Shown piece after piece: positions 53,481 to 61,390 of a stretch of 64,000 nt of DNA. The stretch spans positions 930,001 through 994,000 of the forward strand of contig JAYPPR010000008.1 in the NCBI GenBank assembly GCA_038131595.1, written 5' to 3'. A model generated the notes under the pieces. It was not told the DNA's origin, did not search any database, and saw only the letters and a program-made list of their open reading frames with translations. The position numbers were made by a program, and so were the translations under genes. This DNA comes from UBA9926 sp038131595. Lineage in GTDB: Bacteria > Pseudomonadota > Gammaproteobacteria > Pseudomonadales > Azotimanducaceae. Each line of letters starts with the position of its first letter. Within the stretch, counting starts at the first letter, position 1.

Positions 53481-53638
53481 GACTTTCTTCCTTACGTTTC
53501 ACGATCCGTTACACAACGTACCGCGATCTATCTCAGCTGCTAGGTTGTCGACCCTTTTTGGGACTTTCTCGACACCCGCTTCTTCTCTCGCCCCTTTACG
53601 CTCACCTTTTTGTGTCCGCTTTTTACAGCGGAGCTTCA

Positions 53639-53670
53639 CACCTGCATTTGCACCTGCTCTTTGCACCTAT
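53639..53670 (-). repeat. 12-13 bp tandem repeat in the rpmB leader
   Basis: Plus-strand CACCTGCATTTG, CACCTGCTCTTTG and CACCTAT follow each other at 53639, 53651 and 53664. On the sense strand the unit reads like AGGTGCAAA. It lies within the long 5' leader predicted from the promoter at 53787-53815. Confidence 0.8.
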
Positions 53671-53786
53671 TGGGCGCCGAGAGACCGCGGTAATGGAGGC
53701 GGAACGCGCGACTTTCGTCTATCGCAGAAGAGCGAATTACCGGCTAACTCTGAATATTTACCGGCCGCCGCTCGAGCGAGCGCGCA

Positions 53787-53815
53787 TTTATAGCAAAAGG
53801 TCTTTGATTTTTCAA
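53787..53815 (-). promoter_or_regulatory. Sigma-70 promoter for rpmB-rpmG
   Basis: On the minus strand TTGAAA (53815-53810) and TATAAA (53792-53787) are separated by exactly 17 bases, each matching the consensus at five of six positions. A GC-rich stretch (GCGCGC) follows the -10, as at growth-rate-controlled promoters. It predicts a leader of about 300 nt before the rpmB ATG. Confidence 0.7.
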
Positions 53816-53817
53816 CG

Positions 53818-53840
53818 AAAACCCGCTGTGCTTTTGCGGG
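53818..53840 (-). terminator. Terminator hairpin just upstream of the rpmB promoter
   Basis: On the minus strand CCCGC (53840-53836) pairs with GCGGG (53826-53822) across a nine-base loop and is followed by TTTTCG. It ends almost at the -35 box of the rpmB promoter, so it would insulate that promoter from transcription coming from the right. No gene that would use it is present there. Confidence 0.5.
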
Positions 53841-54329
53841 CTAAACGATGACGCGCAGCCCTTTTCGATAACGTGCCAGATGGTTCATTGATCACATTCG
53901 GTCACATTGGGTTCAGCCCGAGCCGCTCGCTTGTAGCACTTTCCTCGGCGCGATCTGATTCCCTGATCCGTTCCCTAAGATCTTGCACCTGGCTGGGCGA
54001 TGGTCTTGAGGAGGCGGACATGCTCGTCAATCCTATCGCTCCAATCAACTATCGAGCGCTATCTCGATTGGCCGGTTAGCCTTGGTACTAATTCAGCCTC
54101 GCAAACTGCTGGTAATCGATCCAGGACAGCCATCTTCAATGACTAGCCTTCACGGGGCGCTCAGATCTATGCAGCCTCACCTTTTTCCGTGGGGTCTGCG
54201 ATCGAGACGGCTTTTTTACAGATCGCCAACCACGCCGATAGAGCGATCCTGCCCACGTGATTTGGGTGCCAACCCCGTTTAAACTGGGTACTATTGCGCC
54301 GCCAAAGGCTAAAGGGAGAGGGCGATCTC
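53841..54329. other. 489-bp region without a gene, at the usual radC position
   Basis: In E. coli and Pseudomonas radC lies between rpmB and coaBC. I searched both strands here for RadC motifs (for example H-N-H-P-S-G) and found none, nor any other recognisable gene. A possible -10 TACTAT about 45 bases before coaBC is unsupported by a -35. Confidence 0.55.
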
Positions 54330-55553
54330 ATGGACAACCCCTTACTAACGCTACACAACCGCAGGATTTTGTTAGGGATCACTGGCGGTATCGCTGCCTA
54401 TAAAAGCGCTGAGTTAACGAGACGCCTACAAGACCTTGGCGCCGACGTTCGGGTCATCATGACTCGATCAGCAACCGAGTTCATCACCCCGCTCACGATG
54501 CAAGCGTTATCAAAGCACCCCGTTCATCTGGACCTACACAATCCGGACACTGAGTCGGTGATGGGCCACATCGAACTCGCACGTTGGGCCGATCTCGTGC
54601 TTATTGCCCCCGCCAGTGCAAACTCCATGGCACGGCTCGCAAGTGGCCACGGCGACGACCTTTTAACCGCGGTATGCCTTGCGGCAGAGTGCCCGGTTGC
54701 CGTCGCACCCGCCATGAATCAAGCCATGTGGGCGAAGCACCCTACTCAGAAAAATCGGGCGATTTTGAGCGAACGCGGGATTCACTTCCTCGGACCAGAC
54801 TCTGGGCTTCAAGCCTGCGGTGAAGTCGGCGCTGGGCGATTACTCGACATCGATGCGCTATTACTGGAGGCAAGTGCGTTATTCGCTACCGGCCGGCTGC
54901 AAGGCAAGACGGTCCTAATCACCGCGGGCCCAACCCGTGAGGCAATCGATCCGGTTCGGTTTATCAGTAACCACAGCTCGGGCAAGCAGGGCTATGCCCT
55001 CGCCAGTGCTGCCGTTGATGCCGGCGCCCACGTGATCCTTATCTCTGGCCCCACCGCGCTGACCCCGCCGGACCGAGTGGATATCGTCAACGTTGTTTCT
55101 GCCCAAGATATGCATGAGGCGGTGCAGGCGAGGCTACCTGAAACGGATATCGTCATAGGGGTAGCAGCCGTGTCGGATTACCGGCCGCAGATGGTCGAGG
55201 CGCAGAAAATCAAAAAGGGACAGTGCGGCGAACCCACCCTGACACTCGAGCTGGTGGAGAACCCCGATATTATCGCCGAAGCAGCGAAACACCCGAGCGC
55301 TCCATTCACCGTTGGGTTCGCAGCAGAGACAGAACACCTCGAAGACTACGCCAAACGAAAATTAGCCGGCAAAAATCTCGCCATGATCGTGGCGAACAAC
55401 GTGGCGAACACCCAAATAGGCTTCAACAGTGATGCTAATGCGACGACCATTTTTTGGTCAGGCGGAGAGCTCAGCATCCCAATGATGTCCAAGAGGGCGC
55501 TGTCAGAGCGGCTGATTGCGGTTATTGCTGATCGTATCGAGGCGGCCTCATGA
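54330..55553 (+). CDS. coaBC: Bifunctional phosphopantothenoylcysteine decarboxylase / phosphopantothenate-cysteine ligase
   Basis: Two consecutive steps of CoA synthesis. The N-terminal FMN-dependent CoaC domain (1-190) has the I-T-G-G-I-A-A-Y-K start, active-site His80 in M-G-H-I-E-L, the P-A-M-N-x-x-M-W motif with Asn130 and Cys163 in L-Q-A-C-G-E-V-G. The C-terminal CoaB domain follows with T-A-G-P-T-R-E and N-P-D-I-I-A. The 407-residue length is normal. Start at 54330 is preceded by a GGAGAGGG site. Its stop overlaps the dut ATG. Confidence 0.97.
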   Translation: MDNPLLTLHNRRILLGITGGIAAYKSAELTRRLQDLGADVRVIMTRSATEFITPLTMQALSKHPVHLDLHNPDTESVMGHIELARWADLVLIAPASANSMARLASGHGDDLLTAVCLAAECPVAVAPAMNQAMWAKHPTQKNRAILSERGIHFLGPDSGLQACGEVGAGRLLDIDALLLEASALFATGRLQGKTVLITAGPTREAIDPVRFISNHSSGKQGYALASAAVDAGAHVILISGPTALTPPDRVDIVNVVSAQDMHEAVQARLPETDIVIGVAAVSDYRPQMVEAQKIKKGQCGEPTLTLELVENPDIIAEAAKHPSAPFTVGFAAETEHLEDYAKRKLAGKNLAMIVANNVANTQIGFNSDANATTIFWSGGELSIPMMSKRALSERLIAVIADRIEAAS

Positions 55554-56002
55554 AAGTTCAAATCATGCGGGTTAGAGATTCTGCGCCAGCCGCGCTCCCG
55601 AGTTATGGAACACCAGGCTCTGCGGGACTGGATCTTGCGGCCGACCTTGATGAGCCTGTCCGCCTTGAGCCAGGACAAACGACCTTGATCCCAACGGGGC
55701 TTGCGATCCATCTGAGCGACCCCGCCACTGCCGCCATGATTTTGCCAAGGTCTGGCCTTGGCCATAAACACGGCATTGTGTTGGGCAACCTTGTTGGCCT
55801 GATTGACTCCGATTATCAGGGCGAACTCATGGTCTCTTGCTGGAACCGAGGCACAACATCCTTTGACATAGAACCTGGGATGCGCATCGCCCAACTCGTG
55901 ATTGTGCCCGTGATTCAGGCGTCCTTCGAGGAGGTAACGTCGTTTGAGGCCTCTACCCGAGGTAGCGGCGGGTTCGGCTCCACAGGTCTTCAATCCTCCT
56001 AA
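55550..56002 (+). CDS. dut: Deoxyuridine 5'-triphosphate nucleotidohydrolase
   Basis: Hydrolyses dUTP to dUMP, keeping uracil out of DNA. The 150-residue trimeric-type enzyme has the five motifs: G-S-A-G-L-D-L near 25, P-R-S-G-L-G near 67, G-L-I-D-S-D-Y-Q-G-E near 84, R-I-A-Q-L-V-I near 112 and G-S-G-G-F-G-S-T-G at the C-terminus. It is coupled to coaBC through an ATGA overlap. Confidence 0.98.
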   Translation: MKVQIMRVRDSAPAALPSYGTPGSAGLDLAADLDEPVRLEPGQTTLIPTGLAIHLSDPATAAMILPRSGLGHKHGIVLGNLVGLIDSDYQGELMVSCWNRGTTSFDIEPGMRIAQLVIVPVIQASFEEVTSFEASTRGSGGFGSTGLQSS

Positions 56003-56018
56003 CGTCAGGACAACCACC

Positions 56019-56918
56019 ATGACCGTTTCAAGGCAACAAGCGCTCGAGATCGCAACCGTTCTGACCGAGGCGCTCCCGTATATCCAGCGGTTTAAGGGGA
56101 AAACCTTCGTGGTCAAGTACGGCGGCAATGCCATGACCGACGAGACCCTGAAGTATAGCTTTGCGCGGGATATCGTCTTGATGAAGCTAGTGGGAATGAA
56201 CCCCATCGTGGTGCATGGCGGAGGTCCTCAGATTGGCTCTCTGCTCGAGCAATTGGGTATTGCTTCGCACTTTGTTGACGGTATGCGTGTCACCGACAGC
56301 GCCACCATGGATGTCGTCGAAATGGTGCTTGGCGGGTTGGTCAATAAGGACATTGTTAACCTCATCAACCAAAATGGGGGTAAGGCTCTCGGCATGACCG
56401 GCAAAGATGCCAATATGATCCAAGCCAAAAAGCTAATGGTTGAGCGGCCGAGTAAAGCGCTGTCGACTCCTGAGATCATCGATATTGGTCATGTCGGTGA
56501 GGTGACCCAGATCGACCGGCAGGTGCTGGACGTTGCAGCCGAGAGCAATCTGATTCCTGTGATTGCGCCTATTGGTACCGATGCTGAGGGTCACACTTAC
56601 AACATCAACGCTGATCTTGTCGCGAGCGCCATCGCTTCAGCCGTCCAGGCAGAAAAACTGGTTTTACTCACGAATGTGCCAGGCCTGCAGGATGCAGACG
56701 GCTCGCTTTTACCTACGCTTAATGCGAACGCTGTCCACACTATGATTGAGGAAGGCATTATTTCAGGCGGGATGTTACCCAAGATTCAGTGCGCACTAGA
56801 TGCGGTCCAAGCAGGCGTCAATAGCGCGCACATTATCGATGGCCGAGTTGCGCATGCGGTGCTGCTTGAAGTGCTGACTGACGAAGGGGTCGGCACCAAG
56901 ATTTCCGCTCATGAATGA
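56019..56918 (+). CDS. argB: Acetylglutamate kinase
   Basis: Second step of arginine synthesis, phosphorylating the ArgA product. The 299-residue product has K-Y-G-G-N-A near 34, V-H-G-G-G-P-Q-I near 66, the substrate loop with R-V-T-D near 91 and the N-I-N-A-D segment near 190. The long N-terminal helix suggests the arginine-sensitive hexameric type. The ATG at 56019 has AGGA ten bases upstream. Confidence 0.97.
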   Translation: MTVSRQQALEIATVLTEALPYIQRFKGKTFVVKYGGNAMTDETLKYSFARDIVLMKLVGMNPIVVHGGGPQIGSLLEQLGIASHFVDGMRVTDSATMDVVEMVLGGLVNKDIVNLINQNGGKALGMTGKDANMIQAKKLMVERPSKALSTPEIIDIGHVGEVTQIDRQVLDVAAESNLIPVIAPIGTDAEGHTYNINADLVASAIASAVQAEKLVLLTNVPGLQDADGSLLPTLNANAVHTMIEEGIISGGMLPKIQCALDAVQAGVNSAHIIDGRVAHAVLLEVLTDEGVGTKISAHE

Positions 56919-57522
56919 AACCCGTAGCCAGAAAAGCACCGGCAATCGAAAAGCGGCGATTTTAGAAACGGTTGCAACCATGCTCGAGAAGGCGCCGGGC
57001 GATAAGATCACCATCGCTAAAATCGCAGCCGACGTCGGCGTATCAGAAGCCGCCATCTATCGGCATTTCGCGAGTAAGGCCCAGATATTTGAGGCGCTCA
57101 TCACGTTTGCTGAAGAAGCGCTCCTCTCCCGCATCAATACCATCCACGCGTCTGATCAATCAATCAGTGTTAAAACACAAGACTTCATGTTGCTCTTGCT
57201 CACGTTTTTTGAGCGCAACCCAGGCATCGCTCGTCTTCTGCTAGGCGACCCTTTGGTCGGCGAGGCGCCAAGACTTAAGCCTCGCGTTCGTCAGTTATTC
57301 GACAAAATGGAAACCGCCTGCAGACAGGCACTGCGGGATGCTCAATCAACGGCCTTCGCCAAACCCCCGCTTTCGCCGACAGCGCAGACCGCGCTCGTGA
57401 TGCAGCTCATTGAGGGGGCAGTCACCCGTTACGTTCGCAGCGAATTTGCACAGTCGCCAACCGAGCACTTCGCCGAACAATGGCCCATCATCGAAATCGG
57501 CTTGACCAACGCTGACGTCTAA
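56911..57522 (+). CDS. slmA: Nucleoid occlusion factor SlmA (TetR family)
   Basis: DNA-binding FtsZ antagonist that blocks septation over the chromosome. The 203-residue product has an N-terminal TetR helix-turn-helix (I-A-A-D-V-G-V-S-E-A-A-I-Y-R-H-F-A-S-K) and a C-terminal dimer domain with an F-F-E-R-N-P-G-x-x-R-L-L segment typical of SlmA. It overlaps argB by eight bases and its stop interlocks with the pyrE stop in CTAA. The dut-slmA-pyrE context is as in E. coli, with argB inserted as in Pseudomonas. Confidence 0.94.
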   Translation: MNETRSQKSTGNRKAAILETVATMLEKAPGDKITIAKIAADVGVSEAAIYRHFASKAQIFEALITFAEEALLSRINTIHASDQSISVKTQDFMLLLLTFFERNPGIARLLLGDPLVGEAPRLKPRVRQLFDKMETACRQALRDAQSTAFAKPPLSPTAQTALVMQLIEGAVTRYVRSEFAQSPTEHFAEQWPIIEIGLTNADV

Positions 57523-58160
57523 ACGCCGTAGGCTTCTCGATAGGCCAGCATCGTATTAAGCGCTTCTGGGCTCTGCGTTTCTTCCACAAATTCGAGGATC
57601 TCGGAAAAAGTAACGATGCTATATACGGGAATACCGTGATCAGCCTCGAGCGCTTGAACCGCAGATAAGGAGCCTTCTTGGCCCCGCTCCTCGCGGTCAA
57701 TCGCAACGAGCACCCCGGCAGGCTCAGCCCCGGCCGCTCGGATCATTTCAATGGCTTCGTTCGCTGCGGTGCCCGCGGTGACCACGTCGTCTACGATGAG
57801 CACACGTCCTTCGAGCGGAGCGCCGACCAACACGCCACCCTCTCCGTGGTCTTTCGCCTCTTTTCTGGCATACGCATAAGGGAGTGACCGACCATGATCC
57901 CTTGAGAGCGCGACGGCCATAGCCGATACCAGCGGGATACCTTTGTAGGGCGGGCCGAACAGCACATCAAATGATCCGGAAGCCGCCATCATGCGATCCG
58001 CATAAAACGCGCCCAATGCAGATAACGCATCTCCCGTTTGAAAGAGTCCGGCATTGAAGAAGTAGGGGCTAACGCGCCCAGATTTCAACGTGAAGGCTCC
58101 AAATTGCAACACGCCGCTCGCAAGCGCGAGTTCTATAAACGCTCTGTTATTGTCTGCCAT
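57519..58160 (-). CDS. pyrE: Orotate phosphoribosyltransferase
   Basis: Makes OMP from orotate and PRPP. The 213-residue product has F-T-L-K-S-G-R-x-S-P-Y-F near 22, G-P-P-Y-K-G-I-P near 70, Y-A-R-K-E-A-K-D-H-G-E near 97 and the PRPP motif V-L-I-V-D-D-V-V-T-A-G-T-A near 118. It is convergent with slmA. A five-copy short repeat lies in its leader; E. coli pyrE is controlled by leader attenuation from rph, which here is a separate transcript side. Confidence 0.97.
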   Translation of the reverse strand: MADNNRAFIELALASGVLQFGAFTLKSGRVSPYFFNAGLFQTGDALSALGAFYADRMMAASGSFDVLFGPPYKGIPLVSAMAVALSRDHGRSLPYAYARKEAKDHGEGGVLVGAPLEGRVLIVDDVVTAGTAANEAIEMIRAAGAEPAGVLVAIDREERGQEGSLSAVQALEADHGIPVYSIVTFSEILEFVEETQSPEALNTMLAYREAYGV

Positions 58161-58202
58161 CTGTCATTCCCTATTCCATGGCGCGTCGTCTTGTTCGTTT
58201 TC

Positions 58203-58260
58203 TACTTCCAAAACTTACTTTAAACGTACTTCCAAACGTGCTTCTAAAACGTACTTTTCA
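58203..58260 (-). repeat. 11-13 bp degenerate tandem repeat in the pyrE leader
   Basis: Plus-strand units starting at 58203, 58216, 58227, 58239 and 58252 begin TACTT or TGCTT and continue as CCAAAACT, TAAACG, CCAAACG, CTAAAACG. On the sense strand the unit is about CGTTTGGAAGTA. It lies 43-100 bases upstream of the pyrE ATG, between rph and pyrE. Confidence 0.9.
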
Positions 58261-58289
58261 AGCCTGCGGGGGCCACAACCCGCGATAGC

Positions 58290-59018
58290 TTAGCCGCCGC
58301 TCCTCGACGCCTTTTGAAGCTCGATGAGTTCCCCGACGCCTTTACCCGCTAGGTCAAGTAACTCATCGAGGCCAGAGCGACTAAAAGGGGCGCCCTCGGC
58401 CGTCCCTTGCACCTCAATGAAGCCGCCAGATTCGAGCATCACTACGTTCATGTCCGTTTCGGCACTGGAATCTTCAACGTAATCGAGGTCCAGAACCGCC
58501 TGGCCCGCAACCATCCCAACCGAGATGGCAGCCACCCACTGGCGTTCGATCGTGTCGCTATTGGGCAATGTATCAAGTGCGTCAAATAGTGCCACGCAAG
58601 CCCCCGTAATCGAGGCTGTTCGAGTTCCGCCATCAGCCTGTATGACATCGCAGTCAATTTTTAGCGTCTGTTCACCGAGTGTCTTTAGGTTAACTGCTTG
58701 ACGCAGTGACCGGCCGATGAGTCGTTGTATTTCCTGTGTTCTGCCGGATTGTTTACCGCGAGAGGCCTCTCGCCCCATGCGATCATGAGTCGACCTAGGA
58801 AGCATGCCGTATTCAGCCGTGATCCAGCCTTCTCCTTTGCCCCTTAGAAACGGTGGCACGCCTGATTCAACGCTAACGGTGCAGATCACCTTTGTCTGGC
58901 CGAAGCTGATGAGCGCTGATCCCTCTGCATGGGCATTGAATCCTCGCTCAATGGTTACGACACGCAGTTCATCGGCTGCTCTGCCCGAGTGTCTCTGTCC
59001 TTCACTGTTAAGGTTCAA
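58290..59018 (-). CDS. rph: Ribonuclease PH
   Basis: 3'-5' phosphorolytic exonuclease for tRNA 3' ends. The 242-residue product is full length, unlike the frameshifted rph of E. coli K-12. It has R-x-S-G-R-A-A-D-E-L-R at the N-terminus, G-x-T-K-V-I-C-T near 43, R-G-K-Q-S-G-R-T-Q-E-I-Q-R-L-I-G-R-S-L-R near 87 and C-D-V-I-Q-A-D-G-G-T-R-T near 123. The start is a TTG at 59018 with an AGAGGT site seven bases upstream. Confidence 0.96.
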   Translation of the reverse strand: MNLNSEGQRHSGRAADELRVVTIERGFNAHAEGSALISFGQTKVICTVSVESGVPPFLRGKGEGWITAEYGMLPRSTHDRMGREASRGKQSGRTQEIQRLIGRSLRQAVNLKTLGEQTLKIDCDVIQADGGTRTASITGACVALFDALDTLPNSDTIERQWVAAISVGMVAGQAVLDLDYVEDSSAETDMNVVMLESGGFIEVQGTAEGAPFSRSGLDELLDLAGKGVGELIELQKASRSGG

Positions 59019-59051
59019 GCGTCTACCTCTGCATCAATATGGGTGGTCGAT

Positions 59052-59057
59052 TATACT
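59052..59057 (+). promoter_or_regulatory. Possible yicC promoter -10 box (TATACT)
   Basis: TATACT lies 29 bases before the yicC ATG in the 67-base spacer divergent from rph. I see no convincing -35 box, so confidence is low. Confidence 0.35.
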
Positions 59058-59085
59058 CACTCACCGCCGGCAAATAAGGCTCTTT

Positions 59086-59940
59086 ATGACATCCAGCATG
59101 ACAGGCTACTTTAGCCTCGTTGACCAAGGTCTCTCTTGCGAGGTTCGCTCGGTCAATCACCGCTTTCTCGAGATCTCTGTACGCGCACCTGAGGGCTTAC
59201 GCTACCTTGAGCCAATCATCCGTCGTCAGTGTAAAGCGAGCCTTGGGCGAGGCAAGGTCGATTGGACCATTCGGTCAACCGGTGAAAGCGAAGCGGCTTT
59301 AGCCGTTGATACTGCCAAGCTCGCTGAGATAGCAGATGCCCTTGAAACTATCTCGCAAGTCGTCCCGAGTGCTCAGCCCGCCTCACTGACCGATCTGCTT
59401 GCATGGCCTGGCGTAGCGCACACCCCCACAACGGCACCCGACCCGGGTCTGATCGAAACATTCATTGACCAAGTGTTAAACGGTCTCATCCAAGCGCGAC
59501 AGGCGGAAGGGGAAGCCCTACACGCCATTCTTTTAGCCAAGCTCAATGCCTTGAACCACCATGTTGTCGCGATTAAGTCCGAAACAGAGCGCCTGATCGA
59601 GCGCCAAACCGAACGAATCCGAGACCGTTTTCAATCCCTTCAGGTCGATGTTGAACCTGAGCGTCTTCACCAGGAAATCGTGTTACTGGTTCAAAAAAAT
59701 GACATAGGCGAGGAGCTCGATCGCCTCTCAACCCACATCGACGCATTTACAGCGCAATTGAACCAAGGAGGCTCGTCCAAAGAGAGTGTCGGCAAACGCC
59801 TCGATTTTCTGGTCCAAGAGCTAAACCGGGAAACCAACACCATTGCTTCAAAGTCGTGGGATAGCGCACTCACACTGCGCGCCGTCGAAATGAAAGTCCT
59901 TATCGAACAGCTACGGGAACAAATTCAGAATGTTGAATAA
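59086..59940 (+). CDS. yicC: YicC/YloC-family endoribonuclease-like protein
   Basis: A 284-residue YicC protein; E. coli YicC is reported to act in small-RNA decay. It has the N-terminal S-M-T-G-Y block, V-N-H-R-F-L-E-I near 24 and the C-terminal D-F-L-x-Q-E-x-N-R-E-x-N-T-x-x-S-K segment, seen as L-D-F-L-V-Q-E-L-N-R-E-T-N-T-I-A-S-K. A long helical middle is likely coiled coil. AAGG stands seven bases before the ATG. It is divergent from rph as usual. Confidence 0.95.
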   Translation: MTSSMTGYFSLVDQGLSCEVRSVNHRFLEISVRAPEGLRYLEPIIRRQCKASLGRGKVDWTIRSTGESEAALAVDTAKLAEIADALETISQVVPSAQPASLTDLLAWPGVAHTPTTAPDPGLIETFIDQVLNGLIQARQAEGEALHAILLAKLNALNHHVVAIKSETERLIERQTERIRDRFQSLQVDVEPERLHQEIVLLVQKNDIGEELDRLSTHIDAFTAQLNQGGSSKESVGKRLDFLVQELNRETNTIASKSWDSALTLRAVEMKVLIEQLREQIQNVE

Positions 59941-60017
59941 GCAGCCCATAGATTGCCTCGCAGCCCTCGATCCCGTACCCTCTTTCGCCTTTTAGCACTC
60001 AGAGTATTCTCTCGCTC

Positions 60018-60665
60018 ATGACTACTGCCTCAAGTTCCATTGATGCTTTCTTATTCGTTGTTGCAGCCGCATCCGGAACCGGAAAGACGTCACTCGTGGC
60101 AGCGCTGAGGGAGCAACGGCCAGATCTCGCGGTGAGTGTGTCGCATACCACGAGACCCATGAGGCCAGGTGAGCGTGACGGGGAAAACTATTACTTTGTC
60201 GAGCGCGGGACCTTTGAAACGCTTGTAGCAAGCGGTCAATTTCTCGAGTCGGCAGAGGTCTTCGGACATCTTTATGGAACAAGCCTGAATGAGATTGACC
60301 GCATCAAGGCATCCGGTCGGAGCACCCTACTTGAGATTGACTGGCAGGGCGCTTTGCAGATCAAGGAGCAACTGCCCGAAGCACAACTCATTTTCTTACT
60401 GCCTCCGTCGCTCGATGCGCTTCGAACCCGCCTGTTGGGACGAGGGCAAGACAGCAGCGAGGTCATTGAACAACGCCTTAGCATGTCCGTCAGCGAAATC
60501 TCCCAGTACTCAGCGTTTGATTACCTGGTTGTCAATGACTCCTTCGACCTCGCATTGAGTCAGCTCGATGACATCATCAGCGGTCGTGGGGGCGCCTTTC
60601 GGCGGGACGTGCAAGAGATGGCGCAGGGCGAATTACTCACAGAATTGCTCACCGAGGCGCGGTGA
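60018..60665 (+). CDS. gmk: Guanylate kinase
   Basis: Phosphorylates GMP/dGMP. The 215-residue product has a P-loop reading A-A-S-G-T-G-K-T (17-24), where the usual first Gly is Ala. The GMP-binding S-H-T-T-R-P-x-R-x-G-E and G-x-x-Y-x-F blocks follow, and then E-I-D-W-Q-G-A. It precedes rpoZ and spoT in the standard order, separated from rpoZ by 284 bases. Confidence 0.95.
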   Translation: MTTASSSIDAFLFVVAAASGTGKTSLVAALREQRPDLAVSVSHTTRPMRPGERDGENYYFVERGTFETLVASGQFLESAEVFGHLYGTSLNEIDRIKASGRSTLLEIDWQGALQIKEQLPEAQLIFLLPPSLDALRTRLLGRGQDSSEVIEQRLSMSVSEISQYSAFDYLVVNDSFDLALSQLDDIISGRGGAFRRDVQEMAQGELLTELLTEAR

Positions 60666-60905
60666 CCCCTCAGAACAGATTTCTTGCAGCGTTTGCACTT
60701 TATGGCTACACTTCGCTCCCTTTTGTGACGGGTTTGGCACTCTTGGGTGTCACCAACAGCGCAGTGATTGCACGGAACGGCCGTTAAAACGCTTTTTAGC
60801 TAACGCTTGTTTATTAACAGCTTGGTTGTTAACCGCCGCCTAACTGGACTCGCCAAGCCCATCACTCACCCATCACCCATTGATGTACACGTCGATGCTG
60901 ATGGT

Positions 60906-60947
60906 TTGAAGACTATTGATTGAAGACTACTGATTGAAGAGGATGGA
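60906..60947 (+). repeat. 14-bp tandem repeat directly before rpoZ
   Basis: TTGAAGACTATTGA, TTGAAGACTACTGA and TTGAAGAGGATGGA follow one another. The last copy has diverged to supply the AGAGGA ribosome-binding site, and the ATG is three bases after the array. A CCCATCAC triplet repeat lies about 25 bases further upstream. Confidence 0.95.
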
Positions 60948-60949
60948 TC

Positions 60950-61234
60950 ATGGCCCGAGTCACTGTTGAAGATTGTCTTGAGAATGTTGCGAATCGATTC
61001 GAGCTTGTCATGGTTGCCAGCAAGCGCGCTCGTCAGATTTCAACAGAAGGCAAGGACCCTCTTGTTCCGCTCGAAAATGATAAGCCCACCGTGCTAGCGC
61101 TCCGCGAAATCGCAGACGGGCTGGTCGGACCAGACATCTTGGTCGAGAAGCCAAAAGAGGACTTTGAGCCGCTCGCGATGGAATTGCTCAGCGAAGCCTT
61201 TGACCGCGAGCCTCCCGCCCCCGAAGAGTTTTAA
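60950..61234 (+). CDS. rpoZ: RNA polymerase omega subunit
   Basis: Assembles with beta' and forms one ppGpp site of RNA polymerase. The 94-residue product has the N-terminal M-A-R-V-T-V-E-D-C-L-E and N-R-F-E-L-V-M-V-A-S-K-R-A-R-Q blocks, and an acidic C-terminal tail. It precedes spoT, linking the alarmone enzyme with its target. The ribosome-binding site lies in the last unit of a tandem repeat. Confidence 0.97.
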   Translation: MARVTVEDCLENVANRFELVMVASKRARQISTEGKDPLVPLENDKPTVLALREIADGLVGPDILVEKPKEDFEPLAMELLSEAFDREPPAPEEF

Positions 61235-61390
61235 TCGCCGAACCGCAGGTTCCCTGCAGTCAAATTCAATCTAGCGTGGGGTGAATCGAGGTCATCGAGG
61301 CAGCCCACCCTCAGTCAACCATTTCTGCGTTGCAGTCGTACTCAACTACGAGTAGATTCTATCCAAGACCCGTCGTCTTGATGAAACGAC

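Noticed and set aside
53873..54079. A 68-codon plus-strand frame in the radC gap
   Set aside because: No RadC or other family motif, no ribosome-binding site and Ser/Leu/Arg-biased composition; not supported as a gene.
58290..59018. rph frameshift as in E. coli K-12 affecting pyrE
   Set aside because: The rph frame is intact to its normal C-terminus.
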